Shown here piece after piece: positions 1 through 6,833 of a DNA stretch of 64,000 bases; the first letter of the stretch is position 1, and every line of letters begins with the position of its first letter. The position numbers and the translations under genes were made by a program. Source of the stretch: Paenibacillus baekrokdamisoli (GTDB lineage: Bacteria; Bacillota; Bacilli; Paenibacillales; Paenibacillaceae); assembly GCF_003945345.1 (NCBI RefSeq), contig NZ_AP019308.1, positions 1,364,001 to 1,428,000 on the forward strand, given 5' to 3'. Below the pieces are notes generated by a model. The model ran no database searches. It was not told the origin of the DNA and saw only the letters and a list, made by a program, of their open reading frames with translations.

Positions 1-601
1 ATGCTTCGGGAGCAGTACCTTCCTCCATTATATTTGAGGCAGACTGAACAATTTGGTTTCTCCTACGTGTTGTTTTTTCATCGTTGTAGGTTCTACATTT
101 TTTTACTAGAGATTCTATTTCTTTGTGAACAGCTTGTGAGACTTCAAACCTTGGAAAGACAACTTTTCTCGAGTCATTGAGTTGTAATAATTCGATTGTT
201 TCTTCCCCTACAGAGGTCAAACCAATAAACCTGTAACTATTTAAAGCTAAATGTTCTCTTGGATCCATAAGTGCTGGATTAACAATAGGATGAACCAGAG
301 TATCATGATTTGACTTTTTACCATTACATCTTTTGCAACTAGGTAAAAGATTATCCCATACTACTACTAGGTCAGGGTTACTAGATTTATCTTGGAAATG
401 TTCGACTTCCATATACTTAGATTCAATGTTCAGCTTACACTCGCAGTATGCACATTTTGAATGAGAACTCTCTAAAAGTGCACGCTCAATATATGTTTGC
501 TTCCAAACAGGTTTTCCTGTTAATTTAAATTCTTCAGTTAGTCTCGAAATTACTTCATCTGTAAGTTCAGTCGGTTTTGGTAGTTTTTTAATTTTTATCA
601 T
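1..601 (-). CDS. ptuB: Septu-type HNH nuclease PtuB (partial, C-terminus beyond window)
   Basis: An open frame runs from an ATG at 601 to the window edge, giving about 200 residues with no stop. A zinc-ribbon HNH core is visible: C50-x2-C53, then E67-H68, N84 and C89-x2-C92-N93 followed by GKKS. This is the layout of PtuB-type HNH proteins (the TIGR02646-like group, also the effector of retron Ec78). The family is a metal-dependent nuclease that acts with the ATPase PtuA in anti-phage defence. The start overlaps the stop of the upstream ATPase gene (ATGA, 598-601), so the two are translationally coupled. The DNA is clearly AT-richer than the core genes to the right, consistent with transfer. 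The family assignment rests on motif recognition; no search was run. Confidence 0.8.
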   Translation of the reverse strand, partial: MIKIKKLPKPTELTDEVISRLTEEFKLTGKPVWKQTYIERALLESSHSKCAYCECKLNIESKYMEVEHFQDKSSNPDLVVVWDNLLPSCKRCNGKKSNHDTLVHPIVNPALMDPREHLALNSYRFIGLTSVGEETIELLQLNDSRKVVFPRFEVSQAVHKEIESLVKKCRTYNDEKTTRRRNQIVQSASNIMEEGTAPEA

Positions 602-1776
602 GATACATCACTTCCAAGAGATGCTAATTGTAGCTTTAATAGTTTTCTTAAGTGATTACTGGGGTGTATCATCTGATCTAACACTTCAAACGACCTTTTT
701 CCATCCTCAAAATTATCATTCTCCAAGGCAAATTCAAAGTCATTTAAATACTTAATAAAAAGTGGGGATCTAGTTTCTTCAAGACCCATCACATCTAAAA
801 GGATTTCTTCAACTGTCCACCCTTGAAATCCATACTTGCTTGAAGAGATTTCTCGAATAATGACACTTTCATTCTCATCTCTACCTAAAGAAATGATTTC
901 ATTTGGTGCTGTTGCCTGTATCACATGAGCGCTATGGGTTGAAGTTATAAACTGTGCTTTTGGAAATATCTCCTTTAAAGTATAAACAAGATTACTTTGC
1001 CATTTTGGATGAAGGTGTAAGTCTATTTCATCAATTAGAACAACACCTTCGAATTCACTAATTAATAAATTATCGTTTGAAAATCTTAGTTCTATTTCTT
1101 TTATTAAGCCTAAAATAATAAAAATTAAGGATTTATAACCGGAGGATAGATATTCAAAATATATCTCGGAATTATCTTTTTGATTAAGCATAATATCATT
1201 TGTTCCGCCTTTTACTCTTGAGAAAGAGATTTCCGGGTCAATTTTATGAAAAATTGATTTGGCAAATTCTAAATTATGTTGTTGTGCACCAGTAAGAGCA
1301 TCTTCATGTTTTGACCATAAATGTCGACTCACAAACCAGTTTTTTGCGTCCGATATACCCATACCGGATACAAGTAAACTATTATCGTCGTTCTTCGTAT
1401 CTCTTGAAATAGAATGTAGGGGAATATAATCAAACGTTCTATTAGTTTTAATCGATATTATATTGCTAGCATATTGATTTCCCAACACAAGATGGCCGGT
1501 AAAATGTTGTGGATCATCTGGATGGAAGTTGCTTTTAGTAACTTTGAATGTTTCACCAGCATCAATAACAACCTCCCAATTTCCACTTTCATGATCTGCT
1601 TTTTTTCTTAATAGAGCATTATAATTATGAGAAAATGTTTGGGCAATACACTCTAAAATTGTTGTTTTACCGATACCGTTTGGACCGCAAATAATATTCA
1701 TATTGTCATTAAAATTAATAGTTAGATCTTCTATACCACCAACTCCATGAATATGTATCATCTTTATCTTAGTCAT
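598..1776 (-). CDS. ptuA: Septu-type ATPase PtuA (SMC/ABC-like AAA ATPase)
   Basis: The protein has 392 residues. The start is the ATG at 1776 because a GAGGTG site lies just upstream; an earlier in-frame codon at 1863 lacks one. Walker A is GPNGIGKT at residues 31-38. A degenerate ABC signature (LSSGYKS) lies near the middle, Walker B is VVLIDEID followed by LHLHP, and the switch motif is STHSAH. This is the domain order of PtuA/overcoming-lysogenisation-type ATPases. The gene overlaps the HNH nuclease gene by four bases, the classic type I Septu arrangement. PtuA and PtuB of characterised systems form an ATP-regulated nuclease complex against phages. No reverse transcriptase or ncRNA is visible upstream, so a retron-linked form is unlikely. 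It is somewhat shorter than the PtuA proteins I know. Confidence 0.8.
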   Translation of the reverse strand: MTKIKMIHIHGVGGIEDLTINFNDNMNIICGPNGIGKTTILECIAQTFSHNYNALLRKKADHESGNWEVVIDAGETFKVTKSNFHPDDPQHFTGHLVLGNQYASNIISIKTNRTFDYIPLHSISRDTKNDDNSLLVSGMGISDAKNWFVSRHLWSKHEDALTGAQQHNLEFAKSIFHKIDPEISFSRVKGGTNDIMLNQKDNSEIYFEYLSSGYKSLIFIILGLIKEIELRFSNDNLLISEFEGVVLIDEIDLHLHPKWQSNLVYTLKEIFPKAQFITSTHSAHVIQATAPNEIISLGRDENESVIIREISSSKYGFQGWTVEEILLDVMGLEETRSPLFIKYLNDFEFALENDNFEDGKRSFEVLDQMIHPSNHLRKLLKLQLASLGSDVS

Positions 1777-1942
1777 TTGACACCTCACCATTCCTATTGT
1801 ATTAATATTACATGGATCGGAAGTACCGAAGGGCGTAGTTCGAAAGCGTCGACAAACAACCACGCTACCTTAATCCCATAATATCCCAACCATTAGCAAA
1901 GTAGTTCATTTCTTTGCGAAGTCTATTTAAACAGTTTCTTAA

Positions 1943-2125
1943 TCATTTGAAAATATCAAATGAGGTCCAGTTATAAACTTTGTTATAGGCTGACTTCTTG
2001 GGATTCCGTAGGAACCCATATCCCCTCGGCATCTTGATCCCTAGCAGGTGAACGAGCTGTCGTTTAACACTCGTTCTTGCTGCGATCCGTTTCTTGAGGC
2101 TTGGAGTGCGAAATCTGAATTTCAT
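1943..2125 (-). CDS. small basic protein, function unknown
   Basis: A 60-residue protein very rich in Lys and Arg, with the internal stretch PRGYGFLRNPKKSAYNKVYN. I recall similar small basic proteins in Firmicute genomes and near mobile elements, but no function. A G-rich stretch (GGGGGT) sits just upstream of the ATG. It lies in the same direction as, and about 170 bases upstream of, the ptuA start, so it could share the accessory region's promoter. The regular, conserved-looking composition favours a real gene over a chance frame. It could also be a leftover from a lost element. Confidence 0.5.
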   Translation of the reverse strand: MKFRFRTPSLKKRIAARTSVKRQLVHLLGIKMPRGYGFLRNPKKSAYNKVYNWTSFDIFK

Positions 2126-2575
2126 ATTATAACCCCCGAACCTTTATTTGTTTTATTCTTAAAATCCTTTTTCAACTCGAATTATTATGAATTGAGACTA
2201 TTTTACTATAACAGACACTTAATGGCGATATGCGAAAAATAAACCAACACTTGCTAGCTTTTGTTGGCGAGGGTTTTGTCATTATAAGGTTCTATGATAA
2301 TGATTTCTAGATGACTTTTAGAATATTTTACCAAAAAATTAATAGCCTTTTTTGGTGGTGTTTGGTAAAATTACTGGACAAATACACCGATAAAACCCCA
2401 GCCCAAGCATATAATTAATAACAAAAACTTCATTTTTTTATAGATAGGATACTTCAAAACTCAAGCACTCCTTATAAGTAGAACAATGAATAAAGGAAAT
2501 CCAGGTGCATTCCCGATTATACCTATTAGTTCTGCTTGCTGTTACCATTTCTATATTCTCTAGGTAGAAGAGAAA
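2126..2575. other. non-coding accessory sequence with hairpins
   Basis: AT-rich stretch without a convincing gene. It holds a short hairpin (CCAACA...TGTTGG near 2223-2255) and a perfect 11-base inverted repeat, ATTTTACCAAA at 2325-2335 and TTTGGTAAAAT at 2361-2371. A 64-codon open frame across 2048-2242 overlaps the basic-protein gene on the other strand and has no visible ribosome binding site. Confidence 0.5.
2325..2371. repeat. 11-bp inverted repeat, 25-base loop
   Basis: ATTTTACCAAA and its exact reverse complement TTTGGTAAAAT flank a loop containing a T-run. It could be a terminator-like hairpin or the stump of a mobile-element end. Only this one copy was noticed. Confidence 0.6.
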
Positions 2576-2588
2576 TAGAGCCGATCAG

Positions 2589-3018
2589 GAACACGGTGTC
2601 TTTTCAAGAGTAAACGGAACTCATATTCACGGTTTGCCTATCCATTCAGGGATAGAAGTTCAATTCACTTTATCGAATGATTCACTTTTGTTTTTTTCCA
2701 TAGTCTCAATTCTGAAATAAAAATCAATAAAATCAAAGCTGTATCTGCTATGTCACAAAACGATTTTGCTAAAGAACAAAAAGCGTTGCGGGTAGGGCGG
2801 TAATTGGAGGGCTATTACTTGGCCCTGTTGATTCCATTGTAGGTGGAATGAGTGGGATAGGAACAAAGAATTCAAAGGGCGGTTTTCTGGTCATTAACTA
2901 CATAAACGAAGCCAACGAACTTGCTGCTGTCGTCTTGAATGTAACGTTACTTATTACAGCTAAAAAAGTAGCAGGAAAAATCAATCAAACTGCAGACATT
3001 CGTATTGTTAACTTATAA
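2589..3018 (+). pseudogene. frameshifted remnant of a glycine-rich-domain protein
   Basis: Two coding blocks in different frames resemble consecutive parts of one protein. The first (from about 2589) reads GTHIHGLPIHSG... and ends at an in-frame stop. The second, reached by frameshifts near 2700-2790, reads GRAVIGGLLLGP followed by VGGMSGIGTK and continues to a TAA at 3016-3018. The H-x2-GLP motif followed by a G-rich GGLLLGP...GGMSGIG segment is the pattern of a widespread small domain in Firmicute and phage proteins, recalled from memory. The frame breaks show it is not functional. A terminator follows directly. Confidence 0.6.
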
Positions 3019-3031
3019 CTATTCCCATTTT

Positions 3032-3071
3032 GAAAGAGCCATAGGATACTAATTTTATGGCTCTTTTTTAT
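3032..3071 (+). terminator. intrinsic terminator after the gene remnant
   Basis: Stem AAAGAGCCATA / TATGGCTCTTT followed by a T-run. It supports the view that 2589-3018 was once a real transcribed gene. Confidence 0.75.
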
Positions 3072-3515
3072 CCGTTTTTCCGAAGGATGACTTTTTCTAT
3101 ATTAGCGTTAATTCATTGTTGTCGTAAGATCCCGCGGCGTTTCCCCAGCGATTGGGGAAGACGGTTCGGACCGTTCCTAGCGGCCCCAGAGGCGCAATGA
3201 GCTCGTCAGGCGGGGGGGATTTAAGAGTAAGCACCAAAGCGACTATCATACCTTTCTCCCATGCTTATGAGGTAATGCGTGAAGTACTACGATATTGCTT
3301 CTGCTGCGCGCCAGAATAACAAAAGAAACTATCTGATCTACTTAAGATAGTTTCGCAAGCGCTCAAAACCATTACGATTGCTTTCTCAGGTATAAGATTG
3401 AGCTTCAAGTACAAGAAGGCTAAATTTACGTATGTGAATACCTTGTTTAGAGAGCTTTATGAATAATCTTTTATCACTAGAACATTGTTGAATTCCATAA
3501 GAATTCTGCCAAATC
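3072..3515. other. non-coding region between accessory patch and lexA
   Basis: No supported gene. Composition shifts: 3125-3225 is GC-rich with the small palindrome ACGGTTCGGACCGT, unlike the AT-rich accessory DNA to the left. A perfect 10-base hairpin, GAAACTATCT...AGATAGTTTC, sits at about 3325-3356. A 49-codon frame ending at 3466 has no start or ribosome binding site. The region is probably eroded sequence at the boundary of the accessory patch. Confidence 0.5.
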
Positions 3516-3567
3516 AAAAGAGGGACTCAACTAATGCCAAGTTACTGGCAAAGTAGAAGTCCCCTCT
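3516..3567 (-). terminator. lexA terminator
   Basis: Read on the minus strand, GAGGGGACT ... AGTCCCTC with an inner TGCCA...TGGCA stem, then CTTTTG. It lies directly after the lexA stop. Confidence 0.75.
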
Positions 3568-3589
3568 GTTCGTGTTGGAGCGGTATGAT

Positions 3590-4210
3590 TTAATGAATAT
3601 CACGGAAAAGCCCGATGACTTTGCCAAGAATGGTCACGTTGCGAAGACGAATAGGTTCCATAGAGTCGTTCTCCGGTTGAAGTCTGATATGATCTCTTTC
3701 CCGGTAGAATGTCTTAACGGTCGCTTCGTCATCTTCAGTCATCGCAACAACGATATCACCATTAGAAGCCGATTGTTGTTGGCGTACAATAACGTAATCG
3801 CCATTATGTATGCCGGCATTAATCATGCTTTCGCCCATAATGCTTAGTATGAATACAGTATGATCGCCGACCTTGTCAGCAGGAAGAGGGAAGTAATCTT
3901 CAATATTCTCAGTCGCTGTAATCGGTACACCTGCTGTTACCTTACCGATTACAGGTACTTTAGCGATCGCTAATGGAAATGGAATATCCGAATCGTCTGT
4001 ATCTAAAATTTCAATAGCCCTAGGTTTGGTAGGATCTCGGCGTATAAGGCCTTTCTTCTCCAAACGGTCCAAATGACCGTGAACGGTCGAGCTTGAAGCG
4101 AGACCGACGGCTTCTCCGATTTCACGTACGGAAGGCGGATAACCTTTCTCGCGAACTTCCATCTTTATGAATTCAAGTATCGCCTGCTGGCGGTTGGAAA
4201 GTTTCGACAC
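3590..4210 (-). CDS. lexA: LexA, SOS repressor / autoprotease
   Basis: A 206-residue protein, the normal length for the family. The N-terminal winged helix-turn-helix (about residues 24-57, [19 protein letters not shown]) is followed by the self-cleavage bond A93-G94 and the Ser-Lys dyad S128 (in GESM) and K166 (in VKTFY). The start is the GTG at 4210, with GGAG eight bases upstream; a GTG nine bases earlier would overlap that site. LexA represses SOS genes until RecA-stimulated self-cleavage. Divergent from yneA, as in Bacillus. Its own promoter carries a LexA box, so it is autoregulated. Confidence 0.97.
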   Translation of the reverse strand: MSKLSNRQQAILEFIKMEVREKGYPPSVREIGEAVGLASSSTVHGHLDRLEKKGLIRRDPTKPRAIEILDTDDSDIPFPLAIAKVPVIGKVTAGVPITATENIEDYFPLPADKVGDHTVFILSIMGESMINAGIHNGDYVIVRQQQSASNGDIVVAMTEDDEATVKTFYRERDHIRLQPENDSMEPIRLRNVTILGKVIGLFRDIH

Positions 4211-4241
4211 TAGAATCACTCCAAATTTTCATTTGTGTCAA

Positions 4242-4271
4242 ATTATAACACAGAACCGGAGTTCGTACAAA
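4242..4271 (-). promoter_or_regulatory. lexA promoter with embedded LexA box
   Basis: On the minus strand, -35 TTTGTA (4266-4271), an 18-base spacer and -10 TATAAT (4242-4247). The LexA box at 4252-4265 fills most of the spacer, so repressor binding would block RNA polymerase. Confidence 0.75.
4252..4265. promoter_or_regulatory. LexA box A
   Basis: AGAACCGGAGTTCG: one mismatch to CGAAC-N4-GTTCG. Lies within the lexA promoter spacer. Confidence 0.8.
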
Positions 4272-4281
4272 CATAAGTTCG
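4268..4281. promoter_or_regulatory. LexA box B
   Basis: CAAACATAAGTTCG: one mismatch to CGAAC-N4-GTTCG. Overlaps the lexA -35 element. Confidence 0.65.
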
Positions 4282-4306
4282 AGAAACAAAGGTTCGCATT
4301 TTTCTG

Positions 4307-4320
4307 CGAACAAACGTTCC
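4307..4320. promoter_or_regulatory. LexA box C
   Basis: CGAACAAACGTTCC: one mismatch to consensus. It also forms the right arm of an inverted repeat GTTCGCA...TGCGAAC (4292-4311). Confidence 0.75.
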
Positions 4321-4329
4321 AATTTGTGA

Positions 4330-4359
4330 TTGACTGCAAACGAATGTTCGTGTTATTCT
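4330..4359 (+). promoter_or_regulatory. yneA promoter
   Basis: -35 TTGACT (4330-4335), an 18-base spacer and -10 TATTCT (4354-4359). LexA box D lies inside the spacer. Confidence 0.65.
4337..4350. promoter_or_regulatory. LexA box D
   Basis: CAAACGAATGTTCG: one mismatch to CGAAC-N4-GTTCG, between the -35 and -10 of yneA. Confidence 0.8.
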
Positions 4360-4375
4360 GTTCTCAGGAACAAAT

Positions 4376-4389
4376 AGAACAAACGTTTG
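4376..4389. promoter_or_regulatory. possible LexA box E
   Basis: AGAACAAACGTTTG: two mismatches to consensus. Lies just downstream of the predicted yneA transcription start. Confidence 0.4.
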
Positions 4390-4401
4390 GGGTGCTGGGG
4401 A

Positions 4402-4782
4402 ATGATGACAACGATATCTTCTTACTCAACTAATTATAAGGATGGTGGAGCTAACAAGCGGATTAGCTCCCGGTTACATAAGGAACGTCGAGCAGAACGT
4501 CTGCTGGTAAGACTTGCGGCAGCGACATTGTTCTTTGTTCTCCTATTTACAGGGATGACGCTTGTAAAGGGATTTGCGGATGGAGAAAAGCCTGCAAATG
4601 CGGGAGTTGGTGAGAAAGTGATGATCGTCAGCAAAGGGGAAACCTTATGGAATATTGCAGGTTCTGTTCGTGAAGAAAATCAAGATATACGTCGAGTTAT
4701 ATTCGATATTAAATCACGCAATAATTTGACATCAAGTGTTCTGCTTGAAGGTCAGTCTTTAATTATACCTACTAATGAATAG
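4402..4782 (+). CDS. yneA: YneA, SOS-induced cell division inhibitor
   Basis: About 126 residues. A basic N-terminus is followed by one membrane segment (about residues 34-55) and a C-terminal LysM domain (about 74-124, from VSKGETLWNIAG to GQSLIIP). This is the layout of Bacillus YneA, which delays septation while DNA is damaged. The position, divergent from lexA behind LexA boxes, agrees. The start is not certain: ATG 4402 is chosen because GGGGTG lies seven bases upstream. A TTG at 4387 is in frame but has no such site and overlaps box E. Confidence 0.9.
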   Translation: MMTTISSYSTNYKDGGANKRISSRLHKERRAERLLVRLAAATLFFVLLFTGMTLVKGFADGEKPANAGVGEKVMIVSKGETLWNIAGSVREENQDIRRVIFDIKSRNNLTSSVLLEGQSLIIPTNE

Positions 4783-4852
4783 ATAACAAATTGCGTAGTG
4801 ATTTATCTTCTTTTGAACAAGGCATAACTAATAGCGATAGATAGTTTATAGC

Positions 4853-4971
4853 AACTCCTCTCTATTGATCCGATTTCGTCTCTCTTAGACATCGTTCCGC
4901 CTTGACAATGCGGGATTAAAAATGTCAAAGTAAAGAGTGGAATATGGATCGCAACTAGAGAGGAGTTTTTT
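4853..4971 (+). promoter_or_regulatory. long-stem leader hairpin covering the ynzC ribosome binding site
   Basis: AACTCCTCTCTA (4853-4864) pairs perfectly with TAGAGAGGAGTT (4956-4967). The stem extends inward with bulges (TTGATCC against GGATC..AA), and six T follow at 4966-4971. The loop holds a second palindrome (TTGACA...TGTCAA, 4902-4928). The right arm carries the AGGAG that serves ynzC (ATG 4975). It may act as a terminator of yneA, as a translation switch for ynzC, or as both. Confidence 0.55.
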
Positions 4972-4974
4972 GGT

Positions 4975-5166
4975 ATGGAGAAACTGATCGCTCGCATTAA
5001 TGAGCTGTCTAGAAAATATAAGACTATAGGGCTGACACCGGAAGAAACGATCGAGAGAGAAGAGTTACGTCAACAATACTTGAAAAACTTCAAGAGTAAC
5101 TTCAAGAATCAGCTTGATAGCATTAAATGGGCTGAAGATGAGGAAGACAATAATACAAAGCATTAA
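4975..5166 (+). CDS. ynzC: YnzC, DUF896 family small protein
   Basis: 63 residues with the DUF896 signature IARINELSRKYK...T.EE..ER..LRQQYLKNFK. The family is short, helical and of unknown biochemical role. In Bacillus it belongs to the SOS-linked yneA-yneB-ynzC operon. Here no yneB lies between, and a 120-base hairpin separates it from yneA. AGGAG lies nine bases before the ATG, inside that hairpin. The acidic tail EDEEDN is typical. Confidence 0.88.
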   Translation: MEKLIARINELSRKYKTIGLTPEETIEREELRQQYLKNFKSNFKNQLDSIKWAEDEEDNNTKH

Positions 5167-5180
5167 ATGGAGGGAAACAA

Positions 5181-6167
5181 ATGGAATATCGTTTACTAGG
5201 TCGAAGCGGACTTGCCGTTTCAGAGCTTTGTCTTGGTACGATGACTTTTGGGAATACAACTAATGAGAGCGACTCAATTGCTATGATGAATCGCTTTTTC
5301 GAACGCGGAGGAAACTTTCTGGATACCGCTAATGTCTACGTATCTGGACGCTCTGAAGAAATCGTCGGTAAATTTATTCAAGCACGTAGATCCGAGGTTG
5401 TACTTGCAACTAAGGTTCGGTTTGCAACGGAAAGCCATCCTAATGGGGTAGGGGTTTCACGCAAACATATTCTTGATGGTGTTGAAGCTAGCTTGAAGCG
5501 GCTTAATACCGATTATATCGATCTATACCAGGTTCATGTATGGGATCATGCTACACCTATAGAAGAAACCTTGCGAGCGCTTGATGACCTTGTTACATCA
5601 GGCAAAGTACGTTACATAGGCTGTTCGAATTTCTTTGCTTGGCAATTAATGAAGTCACTAGCTACAAGTGATCGGAACCGATATGTACGATTTATATCCA
5701 TTCAACCGCAGTATAGCTTGGTTAGCCGTGAGATGGACAGAGAAATGCTATCACTTTGCTTGGAAGAGAATGTTGGCGTGATTCCTTGGGCACCACTTGG
5801 TGGTGGCTTCCTAACAGGACGTTATACAAGAGAGGAACCAACCTCTGGCCGATTGACGACAAGGCTGGGTGAGAGCTCATGGCCTAACCGGGCCTCTGAG
5901 CAGAATTTTGCTGTTCTTGATGCTGTGCGCGATGCTGCCAAAGAACTGGAGAAAACACCTTCCCAAATTGCTTTGAACTGGCTGCTCCAACGTAAAGGAA
6001 TAACATCGCCTATTTTTGGAGCGAGCACACTTGAACAGTTTGAAGATAATATGGGTGCAATTGACTGGACAATGCCGGAATCGGTTTGGAACCGTCTAGA
6101 CCAAATAAGTGCATTGCCTTCGGAATATCCGAACCGATTCATCGCGAAGTTCGCAAGACCTTTTTGA
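5181..6167 (+). CDS. aldo/keto reductase
   Basis: 328 residues, normal for the family. The NAD(P)H-dependent carbonyl reductase tetrad is D48, Y53, K78 and H119 (in DLYQVHVWD). The barrel C-terminus carries the usual GASTLEQFEDN cofactor loop. The sequence is of the YajO/Tas/YhdN kind, probably cytosolic, with an unknown substrate. AGGG lies nine bases before the ATG. It is 14 bases after ynzC and may be co-transcribed with it. A run of 7-base repeats follows its stop. Confidence 0.92.
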   Translation: MEYRLLGRSGLAVSELCLGTMTFGNTTNESDSIAMMNRFFERGGNFLDTANVYVSGRSEEIVGKFIQARRSEVVLATKVRFATESHPNGVGVSRKHILDGVEASLKRLNTDYIDLYQVHVWDHATPIEETLRALDDLVTSGKVRYIGCSNFFAWQLMKSLATSDRNRYVRFISIQPQYSLVSREMDREMLSLCLEENVGVIPWAPLGGGFLTGRYTREEPTSGRLTTRLGESSWPNRASEQNFAVLDAVRDAAKELEKTPSQIALNWLLQRKGITSPIFGASTLEQFEDNMGAIDWTMPESVWNRLDQISALPSEYPNRFIAKFARPF

Positions 6168-6173
6168 TTTTGA

Positions 6174-6243
6174 TAGTTATTAGTCTTTAGTCTTTAGTCA
6201 TTAGTCTTTAGTCATTAGTCATTAGTCATTAGTCATTAGTCAT
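6174..6243. repeat. 7-bp tandem repeat (TAGTCWT)
   Basis: Nine uninterrupted copies of TAGTCAT or TAGTCTT (6181-6243), with a degenerate tenth (TAGTTAT) at 6174. It lies between the aldo/keto reductase stop and the next ribosome binding site. The pure phasing implies slippage, so copy number should vary between strains. Confidence 0.95.
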
Positions 6244-6288
6244 TAGGGATCGTTATCACCACGGTTGAAACTATAAGGGGGAAAGAAA

Positions 6289-6810
6289 TTGTCAAGATCT
6301 TGGGAACGCAAAGTACAGAAGAATCAAACCGTCATTAATAAGCAAAGAAAGAAACAAGGGAAGGCACCCTTGATGGCAACGGCCAAATCAACAGCAGAAC
6401 CTATTGATACCTTCAAAGGGCGCAGCATTCTAATGCCTGCGTTTCTAGTTCTCTTTACTGCGATGTATGTCATACTTACGTTGAATTCGGATAACTACAA
6501 GAATTCAGGCAAAATGTTCTGGGTAACGATAGGGCTTTATTTGTTCTTAGCTCTTGTGTTTGCACTTCGCCGTCCTTATATGGCTGTCGGTAAGGATTAT
6601 ATTCGTTCCCGTCGCTTTGGTGGAGATCGTTCGGTCTACAAAGCAAATATCAAGGCGATCACGATTCAGAAGGGTTATGTAATCGTGGAGCAGATCAAGG
6701 GCGGCAATTGGGTATTCTCCCGCGTTATTAATCGCTATCCGACTGAACAAATGGCAGAACGTTTGCGTACTTTTGCAGCGTCTCAAGAAATCCCTCTTAA
6801 CGAAAAATAA
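6289..6810 (+). CDS. hypothetical two-TM membrane protein
   Basis: 173 residues from a TTG start with AGGGGGAAAG upstream. A basic N-terminal tail (RKKQGK) is followed by two membrane segments (about 49-66 and 76-92), then a soluble C-terminal part with alternating beta-like segments (VYKANIKAITIQKGYVIVEQ). The layout resembles small bacterial PH-like membrane proteins, but I do not recognise the family. It precedes a HAD hydrolase by 23 bases and probably shares its transcript. Confidence 0.8.
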   Translation: MSRSWERKVQKNQTVINKQRKKQGKAPLMATAKSTAEPIDTFKGRSILMPAFLVLFTAMYVILTLNSDNYKNSGKMFWVTIGLYLFLALVFALRRPYMAVGKDYIRSRRFGGDRSVYKANIKAITIQKGYVIVEQIKGGNWVFSRVINRYPTEQMAERLRTFAASQEIPLNEK

Positions 6811-6833
6811 ACGACTGGAGTGCTATTGCGATT

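Noticed and set aside
2048-2242. 64-codon frame on the plus strand.
   Set aside because: It overlaps the basic-protein gene antisense and lacks a ribosome binding site.
3316-3466. 49-codon frame in the gap left of lexA.
   Set aside because: No start codon with a ribosome binding site and no recognisable family; it also contains the 3325-3356 hairpin.
1777-3570. Retron-associated Septu (reverse transcriptase plus ncRNA).
   Set aside because: No reverse-transcriptase frame or motif lies near the ATPase within the window.
6174-6243. CRISPR-like array.
   Set aside because: The repeats are seven bases long and directly adjoining, with no spacers.
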